DNA from: Asterias rubens
Taxonomy: Eukaryota > Echinodermata > Asteroidea > Forcipulatida > Asteriidae
Direction of reading: 5' to 3'
Length of the DNA: 64,000 nucleotides
Assembly (NCBI RefSeq): GCF_902459465.1
Contig: NC_047080.1
Location: 12,064,866 to 12,128,865 of the forward strand
The stretch's first letter is position 1, and each line of letters starts with the position of its first letter. The notes under the pieces are model-generated. The model worked only from the letters and a program-made list of their open reading frames with translations. It was not told the origin of the DNA and made no database searches. This document shows positions 1 to 11,390 of this stretch, in pieces. Made by a program: the position numbers and the translations under genes.

Positions 1-225
1 ATGGCAATTACAAATAAACAAACAATCAAGGATGTTTTTTATGTGTGAAAATTTGGTAAATATGCTGAAGTTAAACAACAATGGCACGATGAGGTCGATC
101 ACTTTTGAGCAAGAGGTTGATTCGTAATCGAACGTTAGATGCGGATACCCTTTCGAGAGCTCCGTAGTTTCATTTTATAAAAAGTCAGTCGTTCCTGTTG
201 ATTTGTGTGCGACGGAGTGTGCAAA
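1..225. other. ACADM 5' flank / 5' UTR
   Basis: No gene or repeat is recognised. The last about 40 bases before the ATG (GC-richer, GACGGAGTGTGC) look like 5' UTR. The window may cut the promoter. Confidence 0.4.
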
Positions 226-3200
226 ATGGCTCTACGGGTAACTCTAAATCATGCGTTAAAGGTAGGTAAGTTTTGATTGCTTTGTCTGTTCAAATGGTGG
301 TTATTTTAGTTTTAATGACAAAGTTAAAATAAAGGATTGTGAGATAAAACTATAGTGTAAAACTACATGACAATTTACATTATTATGTAATGGAAATTCA
401 CACTGTGTGAGTGAGTGCATGGGAGGTGTCAACTCGACCTTTATGCCAGCTGTGTGTTTCGGAAACATGGATGTTTTGTCTTTTTCCCAAGAATTACCCC
501 TGCATGGAACAATCTTCCAGTGCCTGTTGTCACTTGCCCCGCTCTCCCAGTTCAAATCCACTCTTAATCTATCCTAGTTGCTTCATCGGTCAAAACGCGT
601 GCGTAATCTTGGCGTGATCAGGTGATATCCCATCATGGGACTTTGCCGAGTAGCGAAGTAGAAGTAGCCGCACCAACATCTACAAAAACTGATGGTTTCA
701 GCATGGTTCCTCCATGGTTCCTCCATGGTTTCAGTAAGGAAGGTGCGGTCCGGTATGAACCCCGTCCGGTAGACCATCAGATTGGCGGACTGTCTCTCGC
801 AACGTAAAACCAAAACTTTAAAAATTTCAACACACCACGAAGTGTAAGTGTTATTATTCTTAAAAAATTGGAAAGATGATTTGAAAAAAAAAGAACATTC
901 AGTTTTTGATTGTGAACAATTTTCCTGTTATCCTACTGAAAACACATGACACCAGGATAAAACAGCGTATTCCTGTAATTTTGAGAATAAATTCAGAAGA
1001 AAATGTCTGATCCAATTCAATGACAATGTTATTGTTAACGTTTTTATAATAATGTTATGATTAATATTATTTAATGTAATTTTACGTGTTGACTGTTCCT
1101 GTTTGTTGGACTTTTTTAAATAGTAAAAGTAAAAAAAAATCAAAAGAACAAATTATAATCATCTCCCTTTTTAGAATTTTTTTAAATAACTTAAATGGTC
1201 CCTAGCCTAGCTAGCTAGTATAGTTGCGATAACGTAAGAGGAGGGTAATACGTTATCGCAACTAAGCTAGCTAGAGACTTGTTGTAGCATAGTCTAGAAC
1301 TTTCAGGGTAGTTGTAGTGGCGAAATCTTTCTCTATTTATTAACTTACATTTTTTTATGTTAACTTTTATACAGGCCCTTACCAAGTCCAACCAGGTTCC
1401 TCGTTCATCAAGGGTGTTTTCTCGAAGTCGTTCATCTGAACCAGATCCCGAGTCTGCAGTCCAAAGACCTGGTCTAGCATTTGGTACGACCAGAGTTCAA
1501 TGTCATTAAAAGCTATTCAGAAGGAAATTATGCTCAGCTAACATATAGTATTAATGCGTTGTGACTTTGACCACATGAGGGTGCTCTCTATGGTATTTTC
1601 ATCACTTTCTGTGGGCATTGTGTCAAGTGTGTTGCTCCATAGTTTGAAGTTGCTTTAGTCTTATTGTCCGTGAAGGCTACAATGTCTGTGGGTATGAATA
1701 AATATACCCCCTAGAAGTGATACAAATAATGTTGAGAGCGCCCTCACACAGTCAAAAATACAATGCAGTAAATAAAGCAAAACGTTGTTGGGAAGCAGCC
1801 ATTGAGATGTGTTGGCCCTTTGGACTTTGAAGAGACTACCTTAAGTACTTGTGTGTGAAATTGGGATTGATGTCAAACCTAAGGCTGTATCTGAATCGAG
1901 GCTTCAACTATGCCCATGGCTGTGGCTAGATTCTCACATCATCCTGCATTGAAGTATAGGACGGTCTTAGCAAAACCCTTAGCCACAGCTGCAGCCGCTA
2001 ATTCATATACAGCCTAAATGACAATTTAACATAGCATTTTGATTCATTTTACATCTTCTTTAGATAGACGTTGCTATCGGTAAACACAATCTAGCCGCTT
2101 ATTTTTGGCCACTTGTCATATAGTCGGGTGAATAATTAATTGGTTAATGGATTTATAATATTTCTTTCTTTCTTTTTGTTGGACTAGAATTAAGTGATGA
2201 GCAGAAAGAGTACCAAGAGTTGGCTCGTAAGTTCACCAAGGAAGAGATCATTCCTAAGGCTGCTGAACATGACAAGACTGGAGAGGTAACTAAAATTGTT
2301 CAACTGATAGAGGAACCGTTTTAAATCTAATTAAATCAACTTTAAATGGATAGATGACTTGATTGATTTCTTTTCTGAGCAGTACCCGGTGGAGATCATC
2401 AAGAAGGCGTTTGATCTCGGATTGATGAATTCACACATTCCGGCTTCAGTTGGTGAGTTCTGATAGTATAGTAACCAAGCAATCTATTTCAGGGCTCGAA
2501 TTTGGGGGGGGGGGTGGGGAAATCCAAAAGACCGCAAGACTTGAATCATGTAACATATACCAGAATTTTGTGTACAAGACAAGAATTGAACAGAGTAAGA
2601 AAAAATATCTATACAGTTTCACAATTGAACTGTTTGAATTAAACAAAAAAATAAGATATGAAAGTTTGCTGCCATGGGGACTTGCATTGTGTAAATAAGC
2701 CCTTCAGAGTACTGTACCAATATTGAAGTCTGAAACTTTATCAGAGTCAAGAAATTGCAATTGGAAAAACCATACAGAGTTACCATTGCTTTATTTTGAT
2801 TGTCGCAACTTAAATAATACTAAAACAAACTTGCACAATTTCCTACACAGACAAATCTGATTTTGATTATCTTCAGTAAAAAGAGGTCAACCTAGTTTCA
2901 GGCCTGGAATTTCATCTTTGAGAGGGCAAGGCCATTTTCATTTTGCAAAGGGCACTTCCTTTTGACATTCTTTAAGTCTATGGAGAACTTTTGATGAGGC
3001 ACCAAGACCAGGGACAACAGAGGCAATGGCCTCCCTGGCCTGCATAGAATTCCAGAAATTTAGTTTGCTGGAAATTGTTACAGGTGTTGATTGATGTATT
3101 AAACCTTGATTGAACAATACAGGTGGACTTGGTCTGGGTATTCTAGACTCATGTATAATTGCTGAAGAGTTTGCCTATGGATGTACAGGGATCCAGACAG

Positions 3201-6200
3201 CCATAGAAGCCAACTCCTTAGGGGTGAGTACAGGGCTAAAGGTCTCAGAGATTGTGCAAGACAGTCTTAATTGTAAAGCAAAGTGTGATGTCACAGCTTT
3301 TCGCTCACAGTTTAGGTTTTTGTCAACAACCTTTAACATCCTTTGCCATGGGAAGGAGTCCAGAACGTCATGCTGCTGACATCAAGCTTGGGTGTCTGTC
3401 AGGCCTGATACTTCACGGAGGCAACTGAGGCAATTGCCTCCATGCCCCCTGGTCCATGCCTTGGTCCCCTTAAAATGCTCAAGTAGAAATTTACTACTTC
3501 TTCATAGGATGACCATTACAAAGTAGAAAATGCCTTAGTGCCCTTGCACTTTCAAAAATAAAGCATACAGGCCTGGTCTGTGACAGTGATCTGCAAATCT
3601 TTGATCTGGTCTGTAAATCTTTGTCTCAAAAGCCGTAAGAAAATTGTTGATTTGAATCACTGATCAGATTGATTTAATTGATGTTTCAGCAAATGCCGGT
3701 AATCATTGGCGGAACTAAAGAACAACAGAAGAAGTACCTTGGTCGGATGGTGGAGGAACCCCTGATGTGTGTAAGTACTTTGATTTAGGGAAAAAATAGT
3801 AAGCTGTTGGAAATGTAAAAATTAATTAATGGCCTCCAGTTTTGCCATTAGACTTTTATCATGCTGTGACCGTCTGGCTTAAGAAATGGTACATTCATTC
3901 AAGTCTTCAAGTATCATGTCTGTACAACCAACTAGGACATAAGAAATGGTACATTCATTCAAGTCTTCAAGTATCATGTCTGTACAACCAACTAGGACAT
4001 AACTCTTAAACTGGCTTAAGAAATGGTACATTCATTCAAGTCTTCAAGTATCATGTCTGTACAACGAACTAGGACATAACTCTTAAACTGGCTTAAGAAA
4101 TGGTACATTCATTGAAGTCTTCCAGTATCATGTCTGTACAGCGAACTAGGACATAAGAAATGGTACATTCATTCAAGTCTTCAAGTATCATGTCTGTACA
4201 ACGAACTAGGACATAACTCTTAAACTGGCTTAAGAAATGGTACATTCATTGAAGTCTTCAAGTATCATGTCTGTACAGCGAACTAGGACATAAGAAATGG
4301 TACATTCATTCAAGTCTTCAAGTATCATGTCTGTACAACGAACTAGGACATAACTCTTAAACTGGCTTTAATGTGTAATGTGAGGTTTAGAATGTCAAAT
4401 GATTGATCTCGCTTAAAGGTACTTGACACCTTTGGTAATGGTCAAAGACCAGTTTTCATCTAAGTTGTAAGAGAAAAATGAAAGAAAAACAACACAGAAT
4501 CAAGTCCTGTGAAATAAACATTGACTTGAATTGATTGATTTGAATCGAGTTACGACCTTGTTGCACTGACTCAACGATATTGTAAACTTTCCTGCAGAAA
4601 TCATTCCACGACAGTGTGCAAAGAAAATGTGACCTTAATTTTTTATGATTATTTGTTAATTTGATTTGAAGGCCTACTGCGTGACAGAGCCAGGGGCAGG
4701 CTCTGACGTTGCTGGTCTGCGAACCCGCGCCGAGAAGAAGGGTGACGAATACATCCTGAATGGTGGCAAGATGTGGATCACCAATGGCGGGCATGCTAAC
4801 TGGTACTTTGTCTTGGCTCGTACGGATCCCGATCCCAAAGCATCCACGGCTAAGGCCTTCACTGGATTTATTGTGGACAGAGACAGTCCTGGTGTGATTG
4901 TTGGCAGGAAGGTATGACTAAATAAACAGGCATGTGGTTTCTCCGCTTTTAACTGGAAATCGGGGGGGGGGGGGGGGGGCGTTTGAAGGGGGAAAAAATA
5001 CAAATGTATAACTAAGATCAAATTCATGGGAACCTGGGCCCATTTCAATCAATAATAAAGCTAAATAGAGCTGCTAGCATGGTAGTTAAGTTGGTAACCA
5101 TGTTCTAGTTTGCACAATTTTGCTTTTTTGTGCTTTAGATGCTCTATGGAATTGGGGCCTGAAGCTAAAACCATATGGAACACCCTAGATTGCAGAGTAG
5201 GGCTTTTTAAACACAAGATAACTTAATGTAGGCAGGCGTCACACGCGCAACCTTTCACGCTTTGCGCTCATAGCTCAGGTTTTTTTTTTTCAATGGCCTA
5301 TTACATCCCTCCATTAATAGGACTCTGAGGTCACATTGAGTGACATGATGCACTCATTTCTCATTAGGTAGAGTCCTCATAATTTCATAGTTGAGTTACT
5401 TTTATTTTTCTACTTTTTATAATATTTGGGGGGCTAATCATCCTTACTCGCAGCTAAGAGCTGAATTGCGAAGGACGCAGCTACAACGTGTTCGAGAAGC
5501 AGGCATGCAAGGGCGCCTTTGGCTGCCAGCCACATCAACCCATAATGACCACGGAGCACAGCCAAGATCGAAAGTGTTTGATTTTTCCCGAGGGAGGAAA
5601 ACCGGATGGTCTGGAAAACCCCTCGTGGCACAGCAGAGAAACAACGCACAAATCAACTCACATATGGCCCCGGCCGGGAATCGAACCGGGGTCACATTTT
5701 AAGGACTCCATTTAGTAATTTGTAGTTCAAATTTAGGAATGTTTTTATTTTCAAACTGTTGCCATCTTGAATATGTAGGCAGTTTTTGGGTGCTGTTAGA
5801 TACTTAGTATTATTGTTATTGTAACTATTAATAATACTTAAACCTCTTCACATCAATACAAACAAACAAATCTGGGCCCACTTTAAATTACATTTGATTT
5901 ATAAGTATCCTTTGGAAGAAGTTACTACGACGTTGTATTTGATTTTTCCTAGGAGTGGAACATGGGTCAAAGGGCGTCAGACACACGAGGCATTACATTT
6001 GAAGATGTGAGAGTACCAAAAGAGAATGTTTTAATTGGAGAAGGTATGGGTTTCAAGATCGCAATGGGAGCATTTGACAAGACCAGACCACCGGTAAGAA
6101 AGTTTCCTTCTAATACCATCCCAAGACTCAATTTCACAAAGAGCTAAGATTGGTCTGAACTGCAAATCACTCTTTAAAGCTCTGGACACCTTTAGTAATT

Positions 6201-8421
6201 GTCAAAGACCAGTTTTCTCACTTGGTGTATCCCAGCTAAGCTTTATCCCAACCCATGCATAAAATATCAAATCTGTGAAAATTTGCCCTTATTTGGTCAT
6301 CGAAGTTGTAAGAGAATGAGAAAAAAAAACCTCGCTGCTCAAATGTGTGTACTTTCAGATGCCTAATGAAGTCTTTTATTAGATTCAAACATTTGAGTGA
6401 GAAATTATCTCTTTCTCAAAAACTCAGAGGGAGCTGTTCTGAGAAGAACCTGTTGTTGACAACTGAACGTTTTGATCAGTTTGCTTTGATTGTCTTTAGA
6501 TGTATTTTAAAAATTAAGAATTTAAGTTTCAGTATGTCTATGTTTACCCCTCCCCCAACCCCAACCCCCTTCCCATCTTCAGGTTGCTGCAGGAGCTACT
6601 GGTCTCGCACAGAGAGCCTTTGATGAGGCCACCAAGTACTCAATGGAAAGAAAGACGTTCGGAAAATACATCTGTGAGGTACACAATTCTCTCTAGTTTT
6701 CCTTTTTTTCCTCTTTTTGTTGTTGTTGAGAATTAGCACTATTAAGTTTCCATTTATTGCAAACACCATCGCAAACACACATTAAATGACAATAATAACA
6801 TTAAGAAAACTGGAGCTAAACGAACCCAGTACAATTAGTTGTTTAAAAATTTCAGAACAATCATTTGGAAAATTTGAAATTCTTACTCTTACGTGCCTGA
6901 GGCTGTGGGTGTTTTGGTACAAGCTGCGTCAACTGTTAGGGTCTCTATTATAAGAGTCAAGTTAAACAGGCAACTTAGTGGAAACTAAATGCGCTGGAGA
7001 CACTACAGTAGCACAAGAGAGATAATCTAACAATGCCAAACTGTCGCTGAAAAAAAATTTGGAAAACAAAGAGTTGTTTTTTCCTCTTCTTAGAGATTGC
7101 CTGGAAATGTTTTTAAATTGCCACATGAAGTGGTTCGGTTAATTTTATATCATCCATAAGAATCTAATATACGCTGAGTTTGTGTTTGCTTTTATCTCCC
7201 TTAGCACCAAGCTGTTGCCTTCATCTTAGCTGACATGGCAATCGGCATTGAGACTGCACGCCTGATGACTCATAGAGCAGCCTGGGAGACCGACCAGGGA
7301 AAACGCAACACGTATTACGCATCCATTGCTAAGGCATTAGCAGCTGATGTAGCTAACAAGTGCGCTACGGATGCTGTACAGGTGTTTGGCGGGAATGGCT
7401 TCAATACGGAGTATCCAGTGGAGAAACTGATGAGGGATGCTAAGATCTATCAGGTATGTTTTTAAAAAAAAAAAAATTTTTTAAATTCCATTCAATCAGG
7501 TAAGTTATTGATCATGTACTTGATGCGAAAAAGGTTGGCTTGTGCGTAAAGCGCTCCCCTCTCACCAAGGTGACACTGGTTCGATTCCCGGCCAGGGCCA
7601 TAGGTGAGTTGAGTTGTGCGTTGGTACTCTGCTGTGCCACGAGGGTTTTCCTGACTATCCTGTTTTCCTCCCTCGCGAAAAATCAAACACTTTCGGTCTT
7701 GGCTGTGCTCCGTGGTCATAATGGGTTGATGTGGCTGGCAGCTGAAGGCGCCCTTTCATGCCTGCTTCTCGAACACGTTGTAGCCGCGTCCTTCGCAATT
7801 CAGCTCTTAGCTGCGAGTAAGGATGATTAGCCCGCAAATTATTATTATTACATAGGCATAGGTCCGCAATCCAGTGGACCACCAGAATGTTCTACTAGAC
7901 TGCCACATTGTGACAAACTACAGGAATTTTCCTACAAAAGAGTTAGTATTTCTAACGCTCAAATGAAACACTGCGTCGGTTCAACAGACCGGCCGATATA
8001 TGCCCACTGGAACAGTGCACACTGATGATGCCAAAGCTTGTAAACCTCTTGAATTAAACATCGGGGCCCAATGTCATAGAGCTGCTCAAGCACAAAAATA
8101 AGCTAAGCAAAATTGTGCTTACATTAAGTCCACCAGCCAAAACATCATGTCCCATGTACAATTTTTGGCCGGTAACCTGCTCATTATTACTAAGCAGGGA
8201 TTTATTAAGCAGTATTTTCTGCTTAGGCAGCTCTATCAAATCGGCCCCTTGGAGGTACTGTGTCTATAATTAGAGGGAACCCAAGCCCACTAGCGCCAGC
8301 TATTTTTCATAAATTTGAACTGATTTTTCTTTGCATTCAGATCTACGAGGGTACAGCCCAGATTCAGCGCGTCATTATATCCAGAGAGGTGCTGACAAAG
8401 GCTAAACAGATGATGGGATAG
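226..8421 (+). CDS. ACADM: Medium-chain acyl-CoA dehydrogenase, mitochondrial (11 coding exons, complete)
   Basis: Coding exons: 226-261, 1375-1483, 2188-2285, 2383-2452, 3123-3223, 3690-3770, 4672-4911, 5953-6093, 6583-6678, 7205-7453, 8341-8421 (stop TAG). All junctions are GT-AG and phases agree, giving 433 aa (human about 421). The enzyme is a matrix flavoprotein that oxidises medium-chain acyl-CoA to the 2-enoyl-CoA in fatty-acid beta-oxidation and passes electrons to ETF. The first about 35 residues are Arg/Ser-rich without acids, like a mitochondrial presequence. Family blocks seen include [14 protein letters not shown] and KMWITNGG (exon 7, FAD/substrate region), [10 protein letters not shown] (exon 8), ERKTFGK (exon 9) and [20 protein letters not shown] (exon 10). 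The catalytic base is the Glu in IYEGTAQIQ at the start of exon 11, about residue 410. The ATG at 226 is the only start upstream of the presequence. The short-chain and long-chain paralogues match these blocks less well. Confidence 0.96.
1221..1264. repeat. Perfect 16-bp hairpin in ACADM intron 1
   Basis: Arms TAGTTGCGATAACGTA (1221-1236) and its exact reverse complement (1249-1264) enclose a 12-nt loop. Both sides are flanked by CTAGCTAG repeats that extend the pairing imperfectly. Confidence 0.9.
2900..3050 (-). repeat. CAGGCCTG-family short element, diverged copy
   Basis: Starts near AGGCCTGGAATTTCATC and ends near CTCCCTGGCCTG. The interior (GAGGGCAAGGCCATTTTC; GCACCAAGACCAGGG) matches copies at 13442-13596 and 32172-32290, and is the reverse orientation of the better copies at 3400, 51974 and 54539. 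Lies in ACADM intron 4. Confidence 0.75.
3400..3575 (+). mobile_element. CAGGCCTG-ended short transposon-like element, copy 1
   Basis: A 176-bp element with palindromic ends CAGGCCTG. The 6-bp direct repeat GTCTGT abuts both ends (3394-3399 and 3576-3581). No coding capacity. It lies in ACADM intron 5. Confidence 0.82.
3881..4369. repeat. Composite minisatellite in ACADM intron 6
   Basis: About seven copies of a 61-bp unit (AAGAAATGGTACATTCATTC to AACTAGGACATA), some followed by a 16-bp spacer (ACTCTTAAACTGGCTT). The two forms alternate, giving a higher-order pattern. Confidence 0.9.
4413..4495 (+). mobile_element. TTAA-type MITE fragment
   Basis: Begins TTAAAGGTACTTGACACC, then GGTCAAAGACCAGTTTTC, matching the left end of the elements at 6174 and 47010. 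The rest is deleted or diverged. Confidence 0.6.
5429..5697 (-). mobile_element. tRNA-derived SINE, minus-strand copy
   Basis: Reverse-oriented copy of the element at 7533-7850. The B-box complement (GGGAATCGAACCGGGG) sits at its right end, and the body shares AAGCAGGCATGCAAGGGCGC and the head-to-tail order. In ACADM intron 7. Confidence 0.82.
6174..6465 (+). mobile_element. TTAA-type MITE, left part
   Basis: Begins TTAAAGCTCTGGACACC and continues AATTGTCAAAGACCAGTTTT and TGGTCATCGAAGTTG, as in the copy at 47010-47304. The right end is not clear. In ACADM intron 8. Confidence 0.6.
7533..7850 (+). mobile_element. tRNA-derived SINE, plus-strand copy
   Basis: The head contains GCGTAAAGCGCTCCCC and a canonical B box (GGTTCGATTCCCGG). 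The body includes GTGCCACGAGGGTTTTCC and TGTGGCTGGCAGC, and the tail is ATTATTATTA. In ACADM intron 10. Confidence 0.85.
8063..8248. mobile_element. Foldback element, GGGCCC-ended family, copy 1
   Basis: Imperfect inverted termini (GGGGCCCAATGTCATAGAGC and GCTCTATCAAATCGGCCCC) around an interior rich in GCTAAGCA/TGCTTAGC. The family has at least nine copies here. Confidence 0.8.
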
Positions 8422-9698
8422 ATTGGTTGGCTGACCAACAACAGATGAGGTCTCTGTGCTACATTCTCTGCCGCTGGGGGTGCACTAACACGACTAAATG
8501 ACCAAAACAACCATCCAGGAGTGTGAGAGAGAGATGCGGAATCAGCCATTAACAGGTTTTTTAATGTTTAACCCAAACAGTCCCAAAGCCTCATAATTCC
8601 TATCTAGGAAGTTGTCCAACTAACTACATTTATATAGGAAGTCATGCTGCATGCCCAACTAACAATTCGTTGGCTCAGGACTATGTTCTTTTGTGCAGTT
8701 TGTATGGATTTCATAAAATTGCTTTTGCATATTTTGGGGCTCCTGTAAACAGAGTTTATTAATCAAGAGTAGTCTCAATTGTAGGCAAAAAGAAACATTC
8801 AGTTTCTAAGAAAAATATTGACTTGCATATTTTGATTTATTTTTTCAAACTTATACACATTTATTCACTTAGCGACCTTTAGATTATGAAATTACAATTA
8901 ACGACCTTTAAGCTCTGAGCCAATGAATTGATAATTATTTGAACAGGCATACCAATCTCATCCGAGGCAAAACACAAGGTGTTGATTGTTGAGGTACCAA
9001 AGAGTAGAGGAGCCTTGAAGGGTTATGCGAGGGTCTCTGCCAATAGACATCAGTAGGAATAGTGTTGAGATCATTAAAATTCCCTTTCAGGAAGTTTTGT
9101 GACTTTGACGGAGCGAGACTGCAGGTCCATTTCAAAAACAAGGGCCCAATTTCTTGGTGCTGCTTGCTGTGGAATTTGGGGCTTCGAAAGACACATTTTA
9201 CAGGGTGCCGTAAGCACAGAATTGTTATTTGTGACTGGTTGCCCGACATCCCTACCAGGGGTTACTGGCAGAGGTATCGATACAGTGCACTGCCCATGGT
9301 AGCAAGGTTAAGATTGTCCAATTTTAAAGATGTTTTTACTATTTAAAAAAAAAGGCAAATGAGCAATGCAAGTTAAATGATTTTCCGGACACTGTGTGGT
9401 TATTAAAGGTTTGCACGATTTGGACATAAACACTTGACTTATTTCTAAATTTATTTGGCTGCTTGATTTTGTTTGATTTATTTTATTTTATTTTATAACT
9501 AATTGAGGTATATTATTCAGTGTACTTTAAGCTTTCAGACTGTGTGATAACATTAATAATTTTGGGAATTTTCTTGAAGGGATTTTTTCAACAGTTTTTT
9601 TTTTATTTTAAGTATAAAGTATTCATTTGAAGAGTAAACAAAACTGTATCATACAAATGTTGCTGCCAACAACTTTGGTATTTGTTTTATTTACTTTA

Positions 9699-9704
9699 AA
9701 TAAA
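9699..9704 (+). terminator. Candidate poly(A) signal of ACADM
   Basis: An AATAAA hexamer lies about 1.28 kb after the ACADM stop, in AT-rich sequence that looks like a long 3' UTR (8422 to about 9720). Nothing else recognisable lies between the stop and this site. An earlier cleavage site is possible. Confidence 0.4.
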
Positions 9705-9719
9705 AGCTGTGGAGCAGAA

Positions 9720-10817
9720 GGAATTTACACAAATTTGAATCGGGAGGTTGTCCTCAATTGGTAAATAATTAAGGAGACACTTTGTATTATGCTACTGCTG
9801 GTTTATTTCAGTGCAGGTTTTTAAATTTCTCCCAAATCCAGCAAAAAAAATTAAAATACTGTGAAGAAGCCGTAAAGTAATATGTCGAACTGAGGTAACA
9901 TTTCAGCAAAATTGTTGATGATAAATGGAGGTGTACAGGATTTTTTTTTTCATTTTAGTTATTTATTTCTTACCACACATCAGCCGTCACTTTTGAGTTT
10001 TTACAACAGTAGGGAATACAAGGGTTTGCAATACAATAATTATATTTTTGATTTGTGATAAGAGTATAGTTTTCACACTAGGGTAAATTTAGAGCTTCTG
10101 TGTCCCATATCCAATGAGGCCAAAGGCCGAGTGGGATATGGAATGCAGATGCATTTTATTTTTTCCAAACTATTATACAGGATACATGATGTGTGTTCCT
10201 AGACTTTATGACTCGCAGTCACCTGTAATACATCAGTGTAGCGTACATTGCACCAAAGAGCAGCACAAGTAAATCTTGCAACATTTTTTAGTTTCTTAGC
10301 ACCAGTACTGGAAGATGGAAGATATATAAATCAAGACGATCACAGAGAATTACAGTTCTAACCTTAAAATTGTTCCTGTTCACAACATTTACACAGCAGT
10401 ACTCTGTAAACAAAGACCTAATTTGCCTTTTGATCACCAAATTTGCCTGCATTGGTATAAAAGGCATCGCGATTTTAAACACGTGTTTTATTAATTAAGG
10501 GCTAGATGTAAAGCTTAATTGGCGTAACTCTTGTTAACCGATGTAAACCACTTCACTCTTGATGTAGGGTCTGTTGTCCACAGCGGAAAATATGTGGCAT
10601 TTCTCATATGGTAAGTTGATTGCCTTTCGTGTATGTGCACAGCAGATACAGACAACTGACTGCTCTGCTCAGCATTCCCCTTGTTCTATAAATCCTCGCA
10701 TATGACACCACAAGTCCAAACAGTCCTCACCAAGGCCATAGAAAACCTATCATTGACCTTGGCGCTGGCGGCAAATGCAAGGGGTATTATGTTTATCCTA
10801 AAGCAATGCTGAAACCA
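9720..10817. other. Intergenic DNA between ACADM and C6orf136-like
   Basis: No gene or well-defined repeat is seen. Near 10110-10140 there is a short palindrome-like GAGGCCAAAGGCCGAG of unknown meaning. Confidence 0.4.
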
Positions 10818-10993
10818 GAGCCCAATTTCATAGAGCTGTTTAATCACAAAAAATACCTAAGCACAATAAAATATTGGTTATCCGAACTACCATGTCACAT
10901 GTACAATTTATGACTGGTATCCTGCTCATTTCTGCTTAGCAGACAATTGTTGAGTAATATTTTCTGCTTAACCATCTCTTTGAAATTGGGCCC
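10818..10993. mobile_element. Foldback element, GGGCCC-ended family, copy 2
   Basis: GAGCCCAATTTCATAGAGC at the left and GAAATTGGGCCC at the right, with the shared ACATGTACAATTTATGACTG interior. Intergenic. Confidence 0.8.
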
Positions 10994-11390
10994 AGGCTAC
11001 ATCCAGAAGCCTGGTCGCCCTGTACCCCCCCCTTCTCATCCCACCCCAATGAGCTGCCTTCTTTTTACCTCTAGTCGAGGGCGCCTACCCAAATACGTCA
11101 CGCGCACAAGTTCTATTGAATAATAAACAACAATGTAGCTAAATTGTATCAAACACAACCACACATGACTTCTTTGAATCTAAAGTTACATGTCCGAGTT
11201 ATCTGATTCCATACATGGTTTTCCTCTACCGTTTAGATATCAAACGAACTTTCCGATGTTGAATGCAGCTAAAGTCAAGCAAGAACTGAGACCAAGTCCC
11301 GAAAGACTTCGATAATGATCTTCAGAGATGGATAAACTACTTCATATACAGCGAGAACAATCTACATGATGTATTAAGCAGGTAGGGTTT

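Noticed and set aside
10100-10145. Palindrome-like GAGGCCAAAGGCCGAG near 10110 as a regulatory site
   Set aside because: Single occurrence with no positional link to a promoter; similar strings turn up in many invertebrate sequences.
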